DNA from: B3-G11 sp036985855
Lineage (GTDB): Bacteria; Actinomycetota; Acidimicrobiia; Spongiisociales; UBA5794
DNA length: 57,970 nt
NCBI GenBank assembly: GCA_036985855.1
Contig: BTQL01000008.1
Location: 1-57,970 of the forward strand
Direction of reading: 5' to 3'
Shown here: piece by piece, positions 41,862 to 49,359 of the stretch
How positions within the stretch are numbered: the first letter of the stretch is position 1
Layout: every line of letters starts with the position of its first letter
Translations under genes and position numbers: made by a program
The notes under the pieces: model-generated
The model's database searches: none
The model's input: only the letters and a program-made list of their open reading frames with translations
What the model was told of the DNA's origin: nothing

Positions 41862-42527
41862 ATGAGAACTCCACCACGCATAGCACCATCGATACTCGCT
41901 GCCGACTTCGCCCACCTTGCAAGAGATATCGCAGCGCTAAACGACCAGATCGATCTTCTGCACATCGACGTGATGGATGGCCACTTTGTACCGAACATCT
42001 CTCTCGGTCCTCCCGTCATCACCGCGATTCGGAAGTCCACGGACCACTACCTGGACTGCCACCTGATGATCTCTGACCCTCTCACCTACCTCGAGCCACT
42101 CAAAGCTGCAGGGGCCGACGGCGTCACCGTTCACATCGAGGCTGTACCCGACCCATCCGGAGTTCGTGCCGAGGCGGTCCTGCTCGGTATGGATTTCGGG
42201 CTCGTGATCAACCCCCCAACCCCGGTTTCGGCGATAGAACCCTATCTCGAGATGGCTTCGATGGTGGTTGTCATGAGCGTGCATCCTGGTTACGGTGGCC
42301 AGTCGTTCATCGAAGGTGCCCTGCCCAAGATCGAGCATCTGAGGGAAATCATTGACTCGCGAGCTTTGGCAACCGATATAGAGATCGATGGGGGTATTGA
42401 CCTCCGCACGGCAGGACCGGCCAGAGAGGCCGGCGCGGACGTGTTCGTTGCAGGAACTTCGGTGTTCCGGGCGGACGATCCGGTGGCTGCTGTGAAGGAA
42501 ATGCGTACGATTCTGAACCGGGAGTGA
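41862..42527 (+). CDS. rpe: Ribulose-phosphate 3-epimerase
   Basis: Pentose-phosphate enzyme interconverting ribulose 5-phosphate and xylulose 5-phosphate. The 221-residue barrel has IAPSILAADFAHL, the metal-binding LHIDVMDGHFVPN, CHLMISDP, VMSVHPGYGGQSFI and EIDGGID, all catalytic blocks of the family. The frame opening at 41787 lies over the ppk2 start and was rejected. One base separates its stop from the next ATG. Confidence 0.96.
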   Translation: MRTPPRIAPSILAADFAHLARDIAALNDQIDLLHIDVMDGHFVPNISLGPPVITAIRKSTDHYLDCHLMISDPLTYLEPLKAAGADGVTVHIEAVPDPSGVRAEAVLLGMDFGLVINPPTPVSAIEPYLEMASMVVVMSVHPGYGGQSFIEGALPKIEHLREIIDSRALATDIEIDGGIDLRTAGPAREAGADVFVAGTSVFRADDPVAAVKEMRTILNRE

Positions 42528-42528
42528 C

Positions 42529-43455
42529 ATGACCGAGCGCATCCTTGTCGTCGATGACGACCCGGATATCTTGCAGTTCGTGCAGATGAACCTCGAGCTT
42601 GACGGCTTCGAGGTCGAACTCGCTGGAGGCGGACGCGAAGCGCTCGAGAAGGCGGCAGCGTCGCCGCCCGACCTCATGCTGCTCGACGTGATGATGCCCG
42701 AGATCGATGGTCTGACAGTTCTCAGACGGATGCGGTCTGACCCACCGACCGCGAATATCCCCGTCATCGTGCTCACAGCGAGAAGCCTCGCCGAGGACCG
42801 CGTCAAGGGTCTCGATCTCGGTGCGGACGACTACATCACAAAACCATTCGATCTCGAGGAGCTCATCGCGAGGATTCGAACCGTGCTGAGACGCAGCCAG
42901 CAGATGCGGGATCTATCGCCCCTCACAGGTCTCCCTGGAAACTTCCAAATCACGGGAGAGCTCGAAAGGCGCGTCGAGAAAGAAAAGGATTTCGCGGTCA
43001 TCCACGCCGATCTCGACAACTTCAAGGCATTCAACGATCACTACGGCTTCTTGCGAGGCGACGCCGTGATCAAGTTCACGGCGAAGATCCTCAGCGAGGC
43101 AGCCACCGAGACGGGTGACCAGGATGCATTCGTCGGGCACGTCGGTGGAGACGATTTCGTCGCGGTTGTGAACGATCACAATGCTGAGCCGTTCTGTGAC
43201 TACATCGTCGCGAATTTCGACGACGGCATCCTCGACTTCTACGACACTGCTGATGCGCTACAGGGATACATCGAAGTCACAGATAGGAGGGGAGAGCGCC
43301 AAGCTTTCCCCGTGTGCTCGTTGTCGATGGGCGTCGCCACGACAGCCCGCAAAGCCATCTCCAGCGAGTGGGAAGCATCTGCCGTCGCATCTGAAATGAA
43401 GGAAGTCGCAAAGCGGACACCCGGCACGAATTACCAGATAGATCGCAGGACGTAG
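42529..43455 (+). CDS. Response regulator with GGDEF-like (GGDDF) domain
   Basis: The 308-residue protein has an N-terminal receiver domain (acidic pocket DDD at 9-11, phospho-acceptor Asp53 in LLDVMMP, Lys105 in YITKPF) and a C-terminal diguanylate-cyclase-like domain with DLDNFKAFNDHYGF, FLRGDAVIKF and GGDDF (206-210). The fourth motif residue is Asp, not the usual Glu, and the RxxD inhibitory site nine residues before GGDDF is absent. It could make c-di-GMP at a low level, make another product, or act as a sensor. It is probably co-transcribed with rpe and has no kinase next to it. Phosphorylation is inferred. Confidence 0.88.
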   Translation: MTERILVVDDDPDILQFVQMNLELDGFEVELAGGGREALEKAAASPPDLMLLDVMMPEIDGLTVLRRMRSDPPTANIPVIVLTARSLAEDRVKGLDLGADDYITKPFDLEELIARIRTVLRRSQQMRDLSPLTGLPGNFQITGELERRVEKEKDFAVIHADLDNFKAFNDHYGFLRGDAVIKFTAKILSEAATETGDQDAFVGHVGGDDFVAVVNDHNAEPFCDYIVANFDDGILDFYDTADALQGYIEVTDRRGERQAFPVCSLSMGVATTARKAISSEWEASAVASEMKEVAKRTPGTNYQIDRRT

Positions 43456-43561
43456 GCTGTTCGCGGTCAGGACCTTCCCTCCCGGTCTCCGACCCCGAAC
43501 CGTGCATTGCAAGTTTCTCGTCTGTGTGTTGCGCCCAGATCGCCTAGACCGCCGGTCGTAC

Positions 43562-43567
43562 TACCTT
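43562..43567 (+). promoter_or_regulatory. Candidate -10 element of the rib operon
   Basis: TACCTT, 12 bases before the first paired base of the FMN riboswitch, so a start near 43574 would give an RNA that begins just before stem P1. The rest of the gap 43456-43561 holds nothing I can name. Confidence 0.4.
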
Positions 43568-43578
43568 GGTGTCACATA

Positions 43579-43696
43579 CCTCTTTCAGGGCAGGGTGCAA
43601 TTCCCGACCGGCGGTGAAAGTCCGCGACCCCCAACTCTGGGGCTGATCCGGTGGAACTCCGGGACCGACGGTGAGAGTCCGGATGGGAGAAAGGGG
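43579..43696 (+). promoter_or_regulatory. FMN riboswitch (RFN element) controlling the rib operon
   Basis: The conserved blocks are present in order: CAGGGTGCAATTCCCGACCG, GGCGGTGAAAGTCCGCGA, a variable stem CCCCAACTCTGGGG, TGATCCGGTGGAACTCCGG, ACCGACGGTGAGAGTCCGGA and TGGGAGAAAG. Stem P1 is 43579-43586 (CCTCTTTC) with 43689-43696 (GAAAGGGG). The second strand contains the SD of ribD (AAGGGG, seven bases before ATG 43704), and no terminator hairpin follows. FMN binding should therefore hide the SD, that is, act on translation. Confidence 0.95.
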
Positions 43697-43703
43697 ACGC
43701 TTG

Positions 43704-44750
43704 ATGCGTCGCGCTGGAAACAACCCAGTTGCCGACACGCACGCGGACGAGCTGATGCGTTGCGCGATCGAGGCAACTCGATCGACCTTCCCGCATCCGA
43801 ATCCGCGTGTAGGTGCGGTCGTCGCGTCGTCGGACGGCACGGTGCTGTCGGTCGCTGCCCACCAATCCGCCGGGCAACCCCATGCCGAGGTCCTTGCGCT
43901 GGATGCCGTCGAAAATGCGGTCGGTACAGACCTCTATGTGACCCTCGAGCCATGCAACCACCACGGTCGGACTGCTCCGTGCACCCAGGCGATCCTGGAT
44001 GCGGGCGTGTCCCGTGTCTTCGTGGGAATCACCGATCCTGATTCTCGCGTCTCGGGGCAGGGCATCGAACGACTGCGGGCAGCAGGCCTGGATGTCACCG
44101 TCGGAGTACTCACAGCCGAAATCGTCGCAAATGATCCAGGGTACTTTCACCAAAGAGCGAACGGCGTGCCGATGGTCACGGTGAAGATCGCTACGACGCT
44201 CGACGGGCAGGCCGCCGCACAAGACGGCACGTCACAGTGGATCACCTCACGAGAAGCACGCGAAGACGCCCACCGCCTGCGCTCCCAGAATGATGCTGTC
44301 ATCGTCGGTGCAGGAACCGTGATCGCGGACGACCCGGCACTCACCGTGAGACTGGACGACTATTCGGGTCCCCAGCCGCGTCCTGTGGTCATCGCAGGCA
44401 TCAGAGAGATTCCTTCTGATCGTCAGATCCTGTCGCGCGATCCGATCGTCTACCGCCCTGATGGATCATCTACGGTCGACCCCGTGGCTGTGGTCGAGGA
44501 TCTCGGCGAACGAGGCATCGTTTCGGCGATGGTCGAGGGCGGCCCTAAGCTCATAACATCCTTCATGCACGCAGAAGTGGTGGATCAGATCGTGTGGTAT
44601 GTGGGAGCGAAACTCGCCGTCGGCACCGGGATTCCTGCGTTGGCCGGTGTTTTCGACACGATGGCGAATGTGACGCAGATCACTATCGAGGACGTCGAAC
44701 GTATCGGACCCGACATCAAGATTTCCGCGACCATAGACAAGGAGCGATGA
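43704..44750 (+). CDS. ribD: Bifunctional riboflavin biosynthesis deaminase/reductase RibD
   Basis: Deaminates and reduces the pyrimidine intermediate after GTP ring opening. The 348 residues comprise an N-terminal CMP/dCMP-deaminase-type domain with HAE (60-62) and the zinc cysteines of EPCNHHGRTAPC (Cys84, Cys93), and a C-terminal reductase with KIATTLDGQAA, SQWITS, NDAVIVGAGTV and MVEGGPKLITSF. ATG 43704 is placed by the SD that forms part of riboswitch stem P1; the frame from 43671 starts inside the riboswitch. Confidence 0.95.
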   Translation: MRRAGNNPVADTHADELMRCAIEATRSTFPHPNPRVGAVVASSDGTVLSVAAHQSAGQPHAEVLALDAVENAVGTDLYVTLEPCNHHGRTAPCTQAILDAGVSRVFVGITDPDSRVSGQGIERLRAAGLDVTVGVLTAEIVANDPGYFHQRANGVPMVTVKIATTLDGQAAAQDGTSQWITSREAREDAHRLRSQNDAVIVGAGTVIADDPALTVRLDDYSGPQPRPVVIAGIREIPSDRQILSRDPIVYRPDGSSTVDPVAVVEDLGERGIVSAMVEGGPKLITSFMHAEVVDQIVWYVGAKLAVGTGIPALAGVFDTMANVTQITIEDVERIGPDIKISATIDKER

Positions 44751-45358
44751 TGTTCACAGGCATCGTCTCTGAGCTCGGAACGATCGTCTCTACCGCTCCT
44801 CTCGATGGTGCGATCAGCCTGAGAGTCAGTGCACCAGAAACCGTCGGTGACACCAGGATCGGCGACTCGATCGCCGTCAACGGTGTTTGTCTCACGGCCG
44901 TGACGATCGATGAGTCGACTTTCACCGTCGAGGTTGTCGAAGAGTCGCTCCGGCGAAGCTCACTCGGAGATCTTCGAGAGGGTGATGTTGTGAATCTCGA
45001 ACGGCCGATGTCCGTAGGCGGGCGGTTCGATGGCCACATCGTTCAGGGACATGTCGACGGTGTAGGGCAACTCTCTACGATCGAACGCGAGGGTGATGTC
45101 GCCCGATATCGGATTCTCGTACCTTCCGACCTCTCGCGTTACATGGTCGAGAAGGGTTCGATCGCCGTCGACGGCACAAGTCTCACGGTCTCTGCGGTTT
45201 CCGATATCGGCGTTGATGCACCTTGGTTCGAGGTCGTTCTCATTCCGCACACGCTGGAAGTCACCATCCTGGGACGGTTGGGCGTCGGATCGCGTGTCAA
45301 CATCGAGGTCGACGTGTTCGCAAAGTATGTCGAACGCATGGTTGGGAGCTCCAAGTGA
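44750..45358 (+). CDS. ribE: Riboflavin synthase alpha subunit
   Basis: Joins two lumazine molecules to make riboflavin. The 202-residue protein starts MFTGIVSELGTI, the active-site N-terminus, and shows the two repeated barrels typical of the family (GDSIAVNGVCLTAV and KGSIAVDGTSLTVS). Two adjacent ATGs exist; 44750 is preferred because the GGAG SD is five bases away and the second Met matches the conserved start. The stop overlaps ribBA (GTGA). Confidence 0.95.
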   Translation: MFTGIVSELGTIVSTAPLDGAISLRVSAPETVGDTRIGDSIAVNGVCLTAVTIDESTFTVEVVEESLRRSSLGDLREGDVVNLERPMSVGGRFDGHIVQGHVDGVGQLSTIEREGDVARYRILVPSDLSRYMVEKGSIAVDGTSLTVSAVSDIGVDAPWFEVVLIPHTLEVTILGRLGVGSRVNIEVDVFAKYVERMVGSSK

Positions 45359-46563
45359 ATCCGGCACCGATCGCCCAGGCCATCGAAGCCTTCGCACGCG
45401 GCGACTTCGTCCTTGTCCTCGACAACGAGGACAGGGAGAACGAGGGTGACTTGGTCGTCGCGGCCGAAAAGGTCACATCGGAACAGATCGCATTCATGGT
45501 CAGGCACACCTCGGGTCTGATCTGCCTGCCGATGACGGGCGAACGCCTCGACGAACTCGACATCCCGATGATGGTCATCGACAACACGGATGCACATAAG
45601 ACGGCATTCACGATCTCGATCGATTGTGCGTCGGGAACGACGACCGGTATCTCCGCCGCGGATAGGGCACGCACGATTCGCGCCACGGTTGAGCCCCGGG
45701 CCAAACCATCCGATTTCACGAGGCCGGGGCACGTCTTCCCCCTCCGATATCAGGAGGGAGGCGTTCTCGTGAGACCGGGACATACAGAAGCGTCCGTCGA
45801 TCTGGCACGGCTGGCGGGCCTGCGCCCGGCAGCCGCGCTCTGTGAGCTCGTCAACGATGACGGATCCATGGCACGAGGAGACACACTCGCCGAATTCGCC
45901 GAAGAGCACGATCTGGCAATGATATCGATAGACGATCTGGTCGCGTATCGGTGGCGAACGGAAACCCTCGTGATACGTGATGCATCAGCATCCTTACCGA
46001 CGGAACATGGAACGTTCGACATCGTCGGCTACCGATCAACGATCGACGGAAGCCAGCATGTTGCCCTCGTCAAGGGTGATGTGGCCGGTAAACACGAAGT
46101 TCTCACGCGCGTCCACTCGGTCTGCCTCACCGGTGACGTGTTCGGTTCCCTTCGATGCGACTGCGGCACCCAACTCGACGAGTCGATGCGCCTCATTTCG
46201 GAGGAGGGAGAGGGAATCATCGTGTACAACACGGCCCACGAGGGACGCGGCATCGGAATCTTGAACAAGATCGCGGCATACGATCTTCAGGAGCAGGGTC
46301 TCGACACCGTTGACGCGAACCGAGAGATCGGACACTCGGACGACAGCAGGGATTATGGGGTTGACGCACAGATTCTGCACGACCTCAAGATCTCGAGTGT
46401 TCGCCTTCTGACGAACAATCCGGACAAGATCGAGCAACTGTGTCGTTATGGCGTGGAAGTCGTTGGTCGCGAGCCGCTCTGGGTCGGGCAGACACCCGAG
46501 AACAGGACGTATCTGCAAACGAAAACCACGCGGATGGGACATCTCGCTGAGGATGCACTCTGA
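45355..46563 (+). CDS. ribBA: Bifunctional DHBP synthase/GTP cyclohydrolase II RibBA
   Basis: Supplies both precursors of riboflavin. The N-terminal half (1-200) has DNEDRENEGD, HTSGLICLP, DAHKTAFTISID and RPGHVFPL (DHBP synthase). The C-terminal half has the zinc site GDVFGSLRCDCGTQL and the HEGRGIGILNKIAAYDLQ loop of GTP cyclohydrolase II. The 402-residue length is usual. The GTG start overlaps the ribE stop; the longer frame from 45223 lies inside ribE. Confidence 0.94.
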   Translation: MNPAPIAQAIEAFARGDFVLVLDNEDRENEGDLVVAAEKVTSEQIAFMVRHTSGLICLPMTGERLDELDIPMMVIDNTDAHKTAFTISIDCASGTTTGISAADRARTIRATVEPRAKPSDFTRPGHVFPLRYQEGGVLVRPGHTEASVDLARLAGLRPAAALCELVNDDGSMARGDTLAEFAEEHDLAMISIDDLVAYRWRTETLVIRDASASLPTEHGTFDIVGYRSTIDGSQHVALVKGDVAGKHEVLTRVHSVCLTGDVFGSLRCDCGTQLDESMRLISEEGEGIIVYNTAHEGRGIGILNKIAAYDLQEQGLDTVDANREIGHSDDSRDYGVDAQILHDLKISSVRLLTNNPDKIEQLCRYGVEVVGREPLWVGQTPENRTYLQTKTTRMGHLAEDAL

Positions 46564-47027
46564 TGCGCGTCGATGAGGCCACCGACAATCCCGTATCGGC
46601 CGAAGGACTCCGAATAGCCGTCGCAACGGCGACGTTCAACTCATCGGTCACCGAGGGACTCAGAGCCGGTGCCATTGCTTTCCTCGAAGAATCAGGAGCA
46701 GCCGAGATCCTCGCCGTGGAGGTACCGGGAGCATTCGAGCTCCCATTGATGGCACAGCGTCTCACATCGCTCGGATATGACGCCGTTGTCTGTCTCGGCG
46801 CAGTCATCGAGGGCGAGACAGATCACTACGAGCATGTGGCTCATCGGGCGTCTGAGGGTCTGATGCGCGTCCAGCTCGATACAGGCGTCCCGATCACATT
46901 CGGCATTCTCACCGTGCGCCAACTCGATGATGCTCTTGCACGATCGAAACCCGGACCGGGCAACAAGGGCCGCGAAGCAGCACAAGCCGCAGTCCTCACC
47001 GTGCGAGCCCTGCAGACCCTCTCATAA
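46563..47027 (+). CDS. ribH: 6,7-Dimethyl-8-ribityllumazine synthase
   Basis: Condenses DHBP with the pyrimidine from RibD; forms large shells. The 154 residues contain RIAVATATFNSSVTEGL, VPGAFELPLMAQ, CLGAVIEGETDHYEHVAH and PITFGILTV ... GNKGREAAQAA. The motif GAVIxGET has Glu where Arg is common, but the nearby His and the NKG end are kept. One-base overlap (TGATG) with ribBA. Last gene of the rib operon. Confidence 0.93.
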   Translation: MRVDEATDNPVSAEGLRIAVATATFNSSVTEGLRAGAIAFLEESGAAEILAVEVPGAFELPLMAQRLTSLGYDAVVCLGAVIEGETDHYEHVAHRASEGLMRVQLDTGVPITFGILTVRQLDDALARSKPGPGNKGREAAQAAVLTVRALQTLS

Positions 47028-47091
47028 CCGGCAGACTCGCTCGAGCTCGGCCCTATCGATCGACGGAAGCCGACTACTGGCCGCCATCCAC

Positions 47092-47097
47092 TAGGCT
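47092..47097 (+). promoter_or_regulatory. Candidate -10 element of the infC-rpmI-rplT operon
   Basis: TAGGCT; a start near 47104 would give a leader of about 150 bases carrying the hairpin at 47177-47200. The remaining bases between ribH and this site show only weak palindromes. Confidence 0.3.
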
Positions 47098-47176
47098 TGC
47101 AGCCGTATACGACGCAAGAGGAGGCGCCTGCTTCCCACCTGTCCACCGTTTCGAGGTGAGCCAGGTCCCGAACAAC

Positions 47177-47200
47177 GGGCAGCACCGTGCCGTGCTGCCC
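47177..47200 (+). promoter_or_regulatory. Hairpin in the infC leader, possible attenuator
   Basis: GGGCAGCAC (47177-47185), loop CGTGCC, GTGCTGCCC (47192-47200): a perfect 9-bp GC-rich stem followed by a weak T-rich stretch (ATGTTTCTGT). It lies 56 bases before infC. Leaders of infC operons are often regulated by L20 or by attenuation; which applies here is not known. Confidence 0.5.
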
Positions 47201-47256
47201 ATGTTTCTGTAGGCAACCTTCTGTGCAAAGACCACTATGTACCAGGAGGTATCCCC

Positions 47257-47814
47257 ATCGCTGAACCACGGGTCAACGACCGAATCCGCGTCAAGCGTGT
47301 GCGTCTGATTGCGCCGGATGGCGCCCAGATCGGTGAGAAGGACATTGACGAAGCTCGATGGCTGGCCTCCCAACTCGGTCTCGACCTTGTTGAAGTCGCC
47401 CCGGATGCCCGTCCTCCGGTTGTGAGGATGATGGACTATGGAAAGTTCAAGTACGACCAGTCCGTCAAGGCAAGGGAAGCCCGCAAGAACCAAACCCGCA
47501 CGGTGATCAAGGAAGTGCAGTTCCGTCCGAAGATCGGAGCGAGTGACTTCGATGTGAAACGGAAACGGGTCGTCAAGTTCCTGCGCCAGGGCGACAAGGT
47601 CAAATGCACCATGCGATTCAGAGGTCGTGAAATGGCCCACCCTGAGCTAGGCAGGGACATCCTCAAACGTCTTTATGACGACGTTGCGGACTATGGCGAG
47701 ATCGAGACGATGCCAAAACTAGAGGGTCGAAACATGACCATGGTGCTCGTACCTGCGAGGAATGCGCCGACGGATGATTTTGAGAACGAAAGTGACAAGA
47801 CGGACGAGGAATAG
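47257..47814 (+). CDS. infC: Translation initiation factor IF-3, ATC start
   Basis: IF-3 checks start-codon pairing and keeps ribosomal subunits apart. The conserved N-terminus (AEPRVNDRIRVKRVRLIAPDG) lies upstream of the first GTG (47299), so the gene must start earlier. ATC at 47257 has GGAGG (47245-47249) seven bases upstream and gives a family-typical 185-residue protein. Rare AUU/AUC/AUA starts are known for infC and allow IF-3 to limit its own synthesis. The middle MMDYGKFKYDQS and the C-terminal KEVQFRPKI, FLRQGDKVKCTMRFRGRE and GRNMTMVL blocks are intact. Confidence 0.93.
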   Translation: MAEPRVNDRIRVKRVRLIAPDGAQIGEKDIDEARWLASQLGLDLVEVAPDARPPVVRMMDYGKFKYDQSVKAREARKNQTRTVIKEVQFRPKIGASDFDVKRKRVVKFLRQGDKVKCTMRFRGREMAHPELGRDILKRLYDDVADYGEIETMPKLEGRNMTMVLVPARNAPTDDFENESDKTDEE

Positions 47815-47850
47815 CCAAGGTTGACCTCTCCCTCCCGGCAGGAGTGAAAC

Positions 47851-48045
47851 GTGCCGAAAATGAAGACACACAAGGGTGCTGCGAAGCGCTTCAAACGGTC
47901 CGGCAGTGGCAAGATCAGGCATGACAAGGCCTGGCGCGGTCACAACCGCAACAAGAAGAGCCAAGCGCGATGGCGTCGCGTCAAAGGAAAATCCAATCTC
48001 AGCGGGAAGAATGCAAAACGCATCGACCGCATGCTGCACAACTAG
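47851..48045 (+). CDS. rpmI: Ribosomal protein bL35
   Basis: The 64-residue, very basic protein starts PKMKTHKGAAKRFKRSGSGK, the bL35 signature, and ends RIDRMLHN. GTG start, with AGGAG six bases upstream. It lies between infC and rplT in the canonical operon order. Structural part of the 50S subunit. Confidence 0.97.
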   Translation: MPKMKTHKGAAKRFKRSGSGKIRHDKAWRGHNRNKKSQARWRRVKGKSNLSGKNAKRIDRMLHN

Positions 48046-48054
48046 GAGGCCCCC

Positions 48055-48414
48055 ATGGCTCGTGTAAAACGATCTGTGAACGCGCGCAAGAAGCGCAAAA
48101 AGGTGATGGATAGGGCTTCTGGATACACCGGTGCCCGATCGCGGAGATATCGCGCTGCCCGCGAGCAGGTGATGCACGCAATGCAGGACTCGTACGATCA
48201 TCGTCGCGCACGCAAGGGACAGTTTCGCCGGCTCTGGATCCAACGCATCAACGCCGCTGCCCGTATCAACGGAACCACATACTCTCAGTTCATGGCCGGC
48301 CTGAAGGCCGCCGACATCGAAGTGGATCGCAAGATGCTCGCCGAGATGGCGGTATCGGATCCGGAGGCGTTCCGTGCTCTCGTTGACGTTGCAACCGGCG
48401 CCATCGCTGAGTAG
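48055..48414 (+). CDS. rplT: Ribosomal protein bL20
   Basis: The 119-residue protein binds 23S rRNA early in 50S assembly and, in some bacteria, represses its own operon. Visible: VKRSVNARKKRKKVMDRASGY, RRYRAAREQVMHAMQDSYDHRRARKGQFRRLWI and NAARINGTTYSQFMAGLKAADIEVDRKMLAEMAV, the whole family pattern. ATG with an AGGAGG SD. It ends the infC operon; a candidate terminator hairpin follows. Confidence 0.97.
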   Translation: MARVKRSVNARKKRKKVMDRASGYTGARSRRYRAAREQVMHAMQDSYDHRRARKGQFRRLWIQRINAAARINGTTYSQFMAGLKAADIEVDRKMLAEMAVSDPEAFRALVDVATGAIAE

Positions 48415-48441
48415 ATCCAGAAGAGCGCAGAACACCGAAGC

Positions 48442-48475
48442 CGAAGAGGCCTCCGCTCGGGCTGGGACCTCTTCG
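48442..48475 (+). terminator. Candidate hairpin terminator after rplT
   Basis: CGAAGAGG (48442-48449) pairs with CCTCTTCG (48468-48475) around an 18-base GC-rich loop. There is no T-run after it, so if it terminates it would be a non-canonical type, as often proposed for actinobacteria. Confidence 0.4.
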
Positions 48476-48495
48476 CGTTCGAGGACACTTCACCG

Positions 48496-48501
48496 TACGA
48501 T
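48496..48501 (+). promoter_or_regulatory. Predicted -10 element for the SpoU methyltransferase gene
   Basis: TACGAT, six bases before the GTG start; leaderless geometry with a GTG codon. Confidence 0.45.
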
Positions 48502-48507
48502 GACGCG

Positions 48508-49254
48508 GTGGACGCCACCATCACATCCGTAAGCAATCCTCTCATCAAGCAGTTCAAGAAGCTGCACAGAGCCAGGAGAAGGCGCGAGGCCGCGCAAACG
48601 ATCGTCGAAGGATCCAACGTGTTCGGTCTTGCGATCGGCGCAGGAATCAAACCTGTTGCGGTTCTCGTCCTTGAAGAGGACAAGGTCACTCGCGAACTGG
48701 CCGCCGACAGGGGATTCCCGATCATGGTTGTCACCGAAGAGGTCATGAAGGCGGCTGCAGACAGCGCGAACCCGCAGGGGCCGGTCGCTTTGATCGATGT
48801 TCCGGCGGCAGGATCGATACGTCCGCGAGACACTCTGGTCCTCCGAGACATCGCCGACCCGGGAAATGTAGGGACCATGATCCGCTCGGCTGCGGCATTT
48901 GGTTGGGATGTGTGCGTGTCGGGCTCGACTGCAGATGCATGGAGTCCCAAGGTGCTGCGTTCAGGTGTCGGGACCCACTTCGGTGTGCACCTCGCATCCA
49001 CGGACAATCCGGTCCTCGATGCTCATGCCGTCGGGCTCGAGGTCATCGCGACCGTGGTGGCCGATGGAGGGGAGTCGCTGCGCGGAGATCGGCCCATTGC
49101 GCTCATGATCGGTTCAGAAACCCATGGACTGTCCAGAAGCGACATCGAACAAGCTGATAGGACGGTGACACTCAACATGCCGGGGGCGATCGAGAGTCTC
49201 AACGCTGCTGTTGCCGGGTCGATCCTGATGTACACCCTGACCGATGACAGGTAG
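48508..49254 (+). CDS. SpoU/TrmH-family RNA 2'-O-methyltransferase
   Basis: SAM-dependent methylation of ribose in rRNA or tRNA through a trefoil-knot fold. In 248 residues: N-terminal substrate-binding domain (ISNPLIKQFKKL-like ITSVSNPLIKQFKKL), then motif 1 RDIADPGNVGTMIRSAAAFG, motif 2 IGSETHGLSR and motif 3 NMPGAIESLNAAVAGSILMY. It resembles the RlmB/TsnR-like group often found before pheS; the exact target nucleotide cannot be assigned. GTG start at a leaderless-type promoter. Confidence 0.91.
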   Translation: MDATITSVSNPLIKQFKKLHRARRRREAAQTIVEGSNVFGLAIGAGIKPVAVLVLEEDKVTRELAADRGFPIMVVTEEVMKAAADSANPQGPVALIDVPAAGSIRPRDTLVLRDIADPGNVGTMIRSAAAFGWDVCVSGSTADAWSPKVLRSGVGTHFGVHLASTDNPVLDAHAVGLEVIATVVADGGESLRGDRPIALMIGSETHGLSRSDIEQADRTVTLNMPGAIESLNAAVAGSILMYTLTDDR

Positions 49255-49279
49255 GCCAACGGACGTTCTCTGGGCTCAT

Positions 49280-49298
49280 GACCGGACCCAGTCCGGTC
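49280..49298 (+). promoter_or_regulatory. 8-3-8 inverted repeat upstream of pheS
   Basis: GACCGGAC, CCA, GTCCGGTC is a perfect inverted repeat 46 bases before the pheS -10. It could be an operator or a hairpin ending the previous transcript; no T-run follows. Confidence 0.4.
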
Positions 49299-49343
49299 TA
49301 GAACCCTGGGTTTGCGAGAATGTCCGATCGGCACGGCGAGCGC

Positions 49344-49349
49344 TAACCT
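49344..49349 (+). promoter_or_regulatory. Predicted -10 element for pheS-pheT
   Basis: TAACCT, 10 bases before the pheS ATG, giving at most a leader of 3-4 bases and therefore no room for a T-box. Confidence 0.45.
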
Positions 49350-49359
49350 GCCACATCGC

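Noticed and set aside
47299..47814. GTG 47299 as the infC start
   Set aside because: The conserved EPRVNDRIRV segment and a perfect SD lie upstream.
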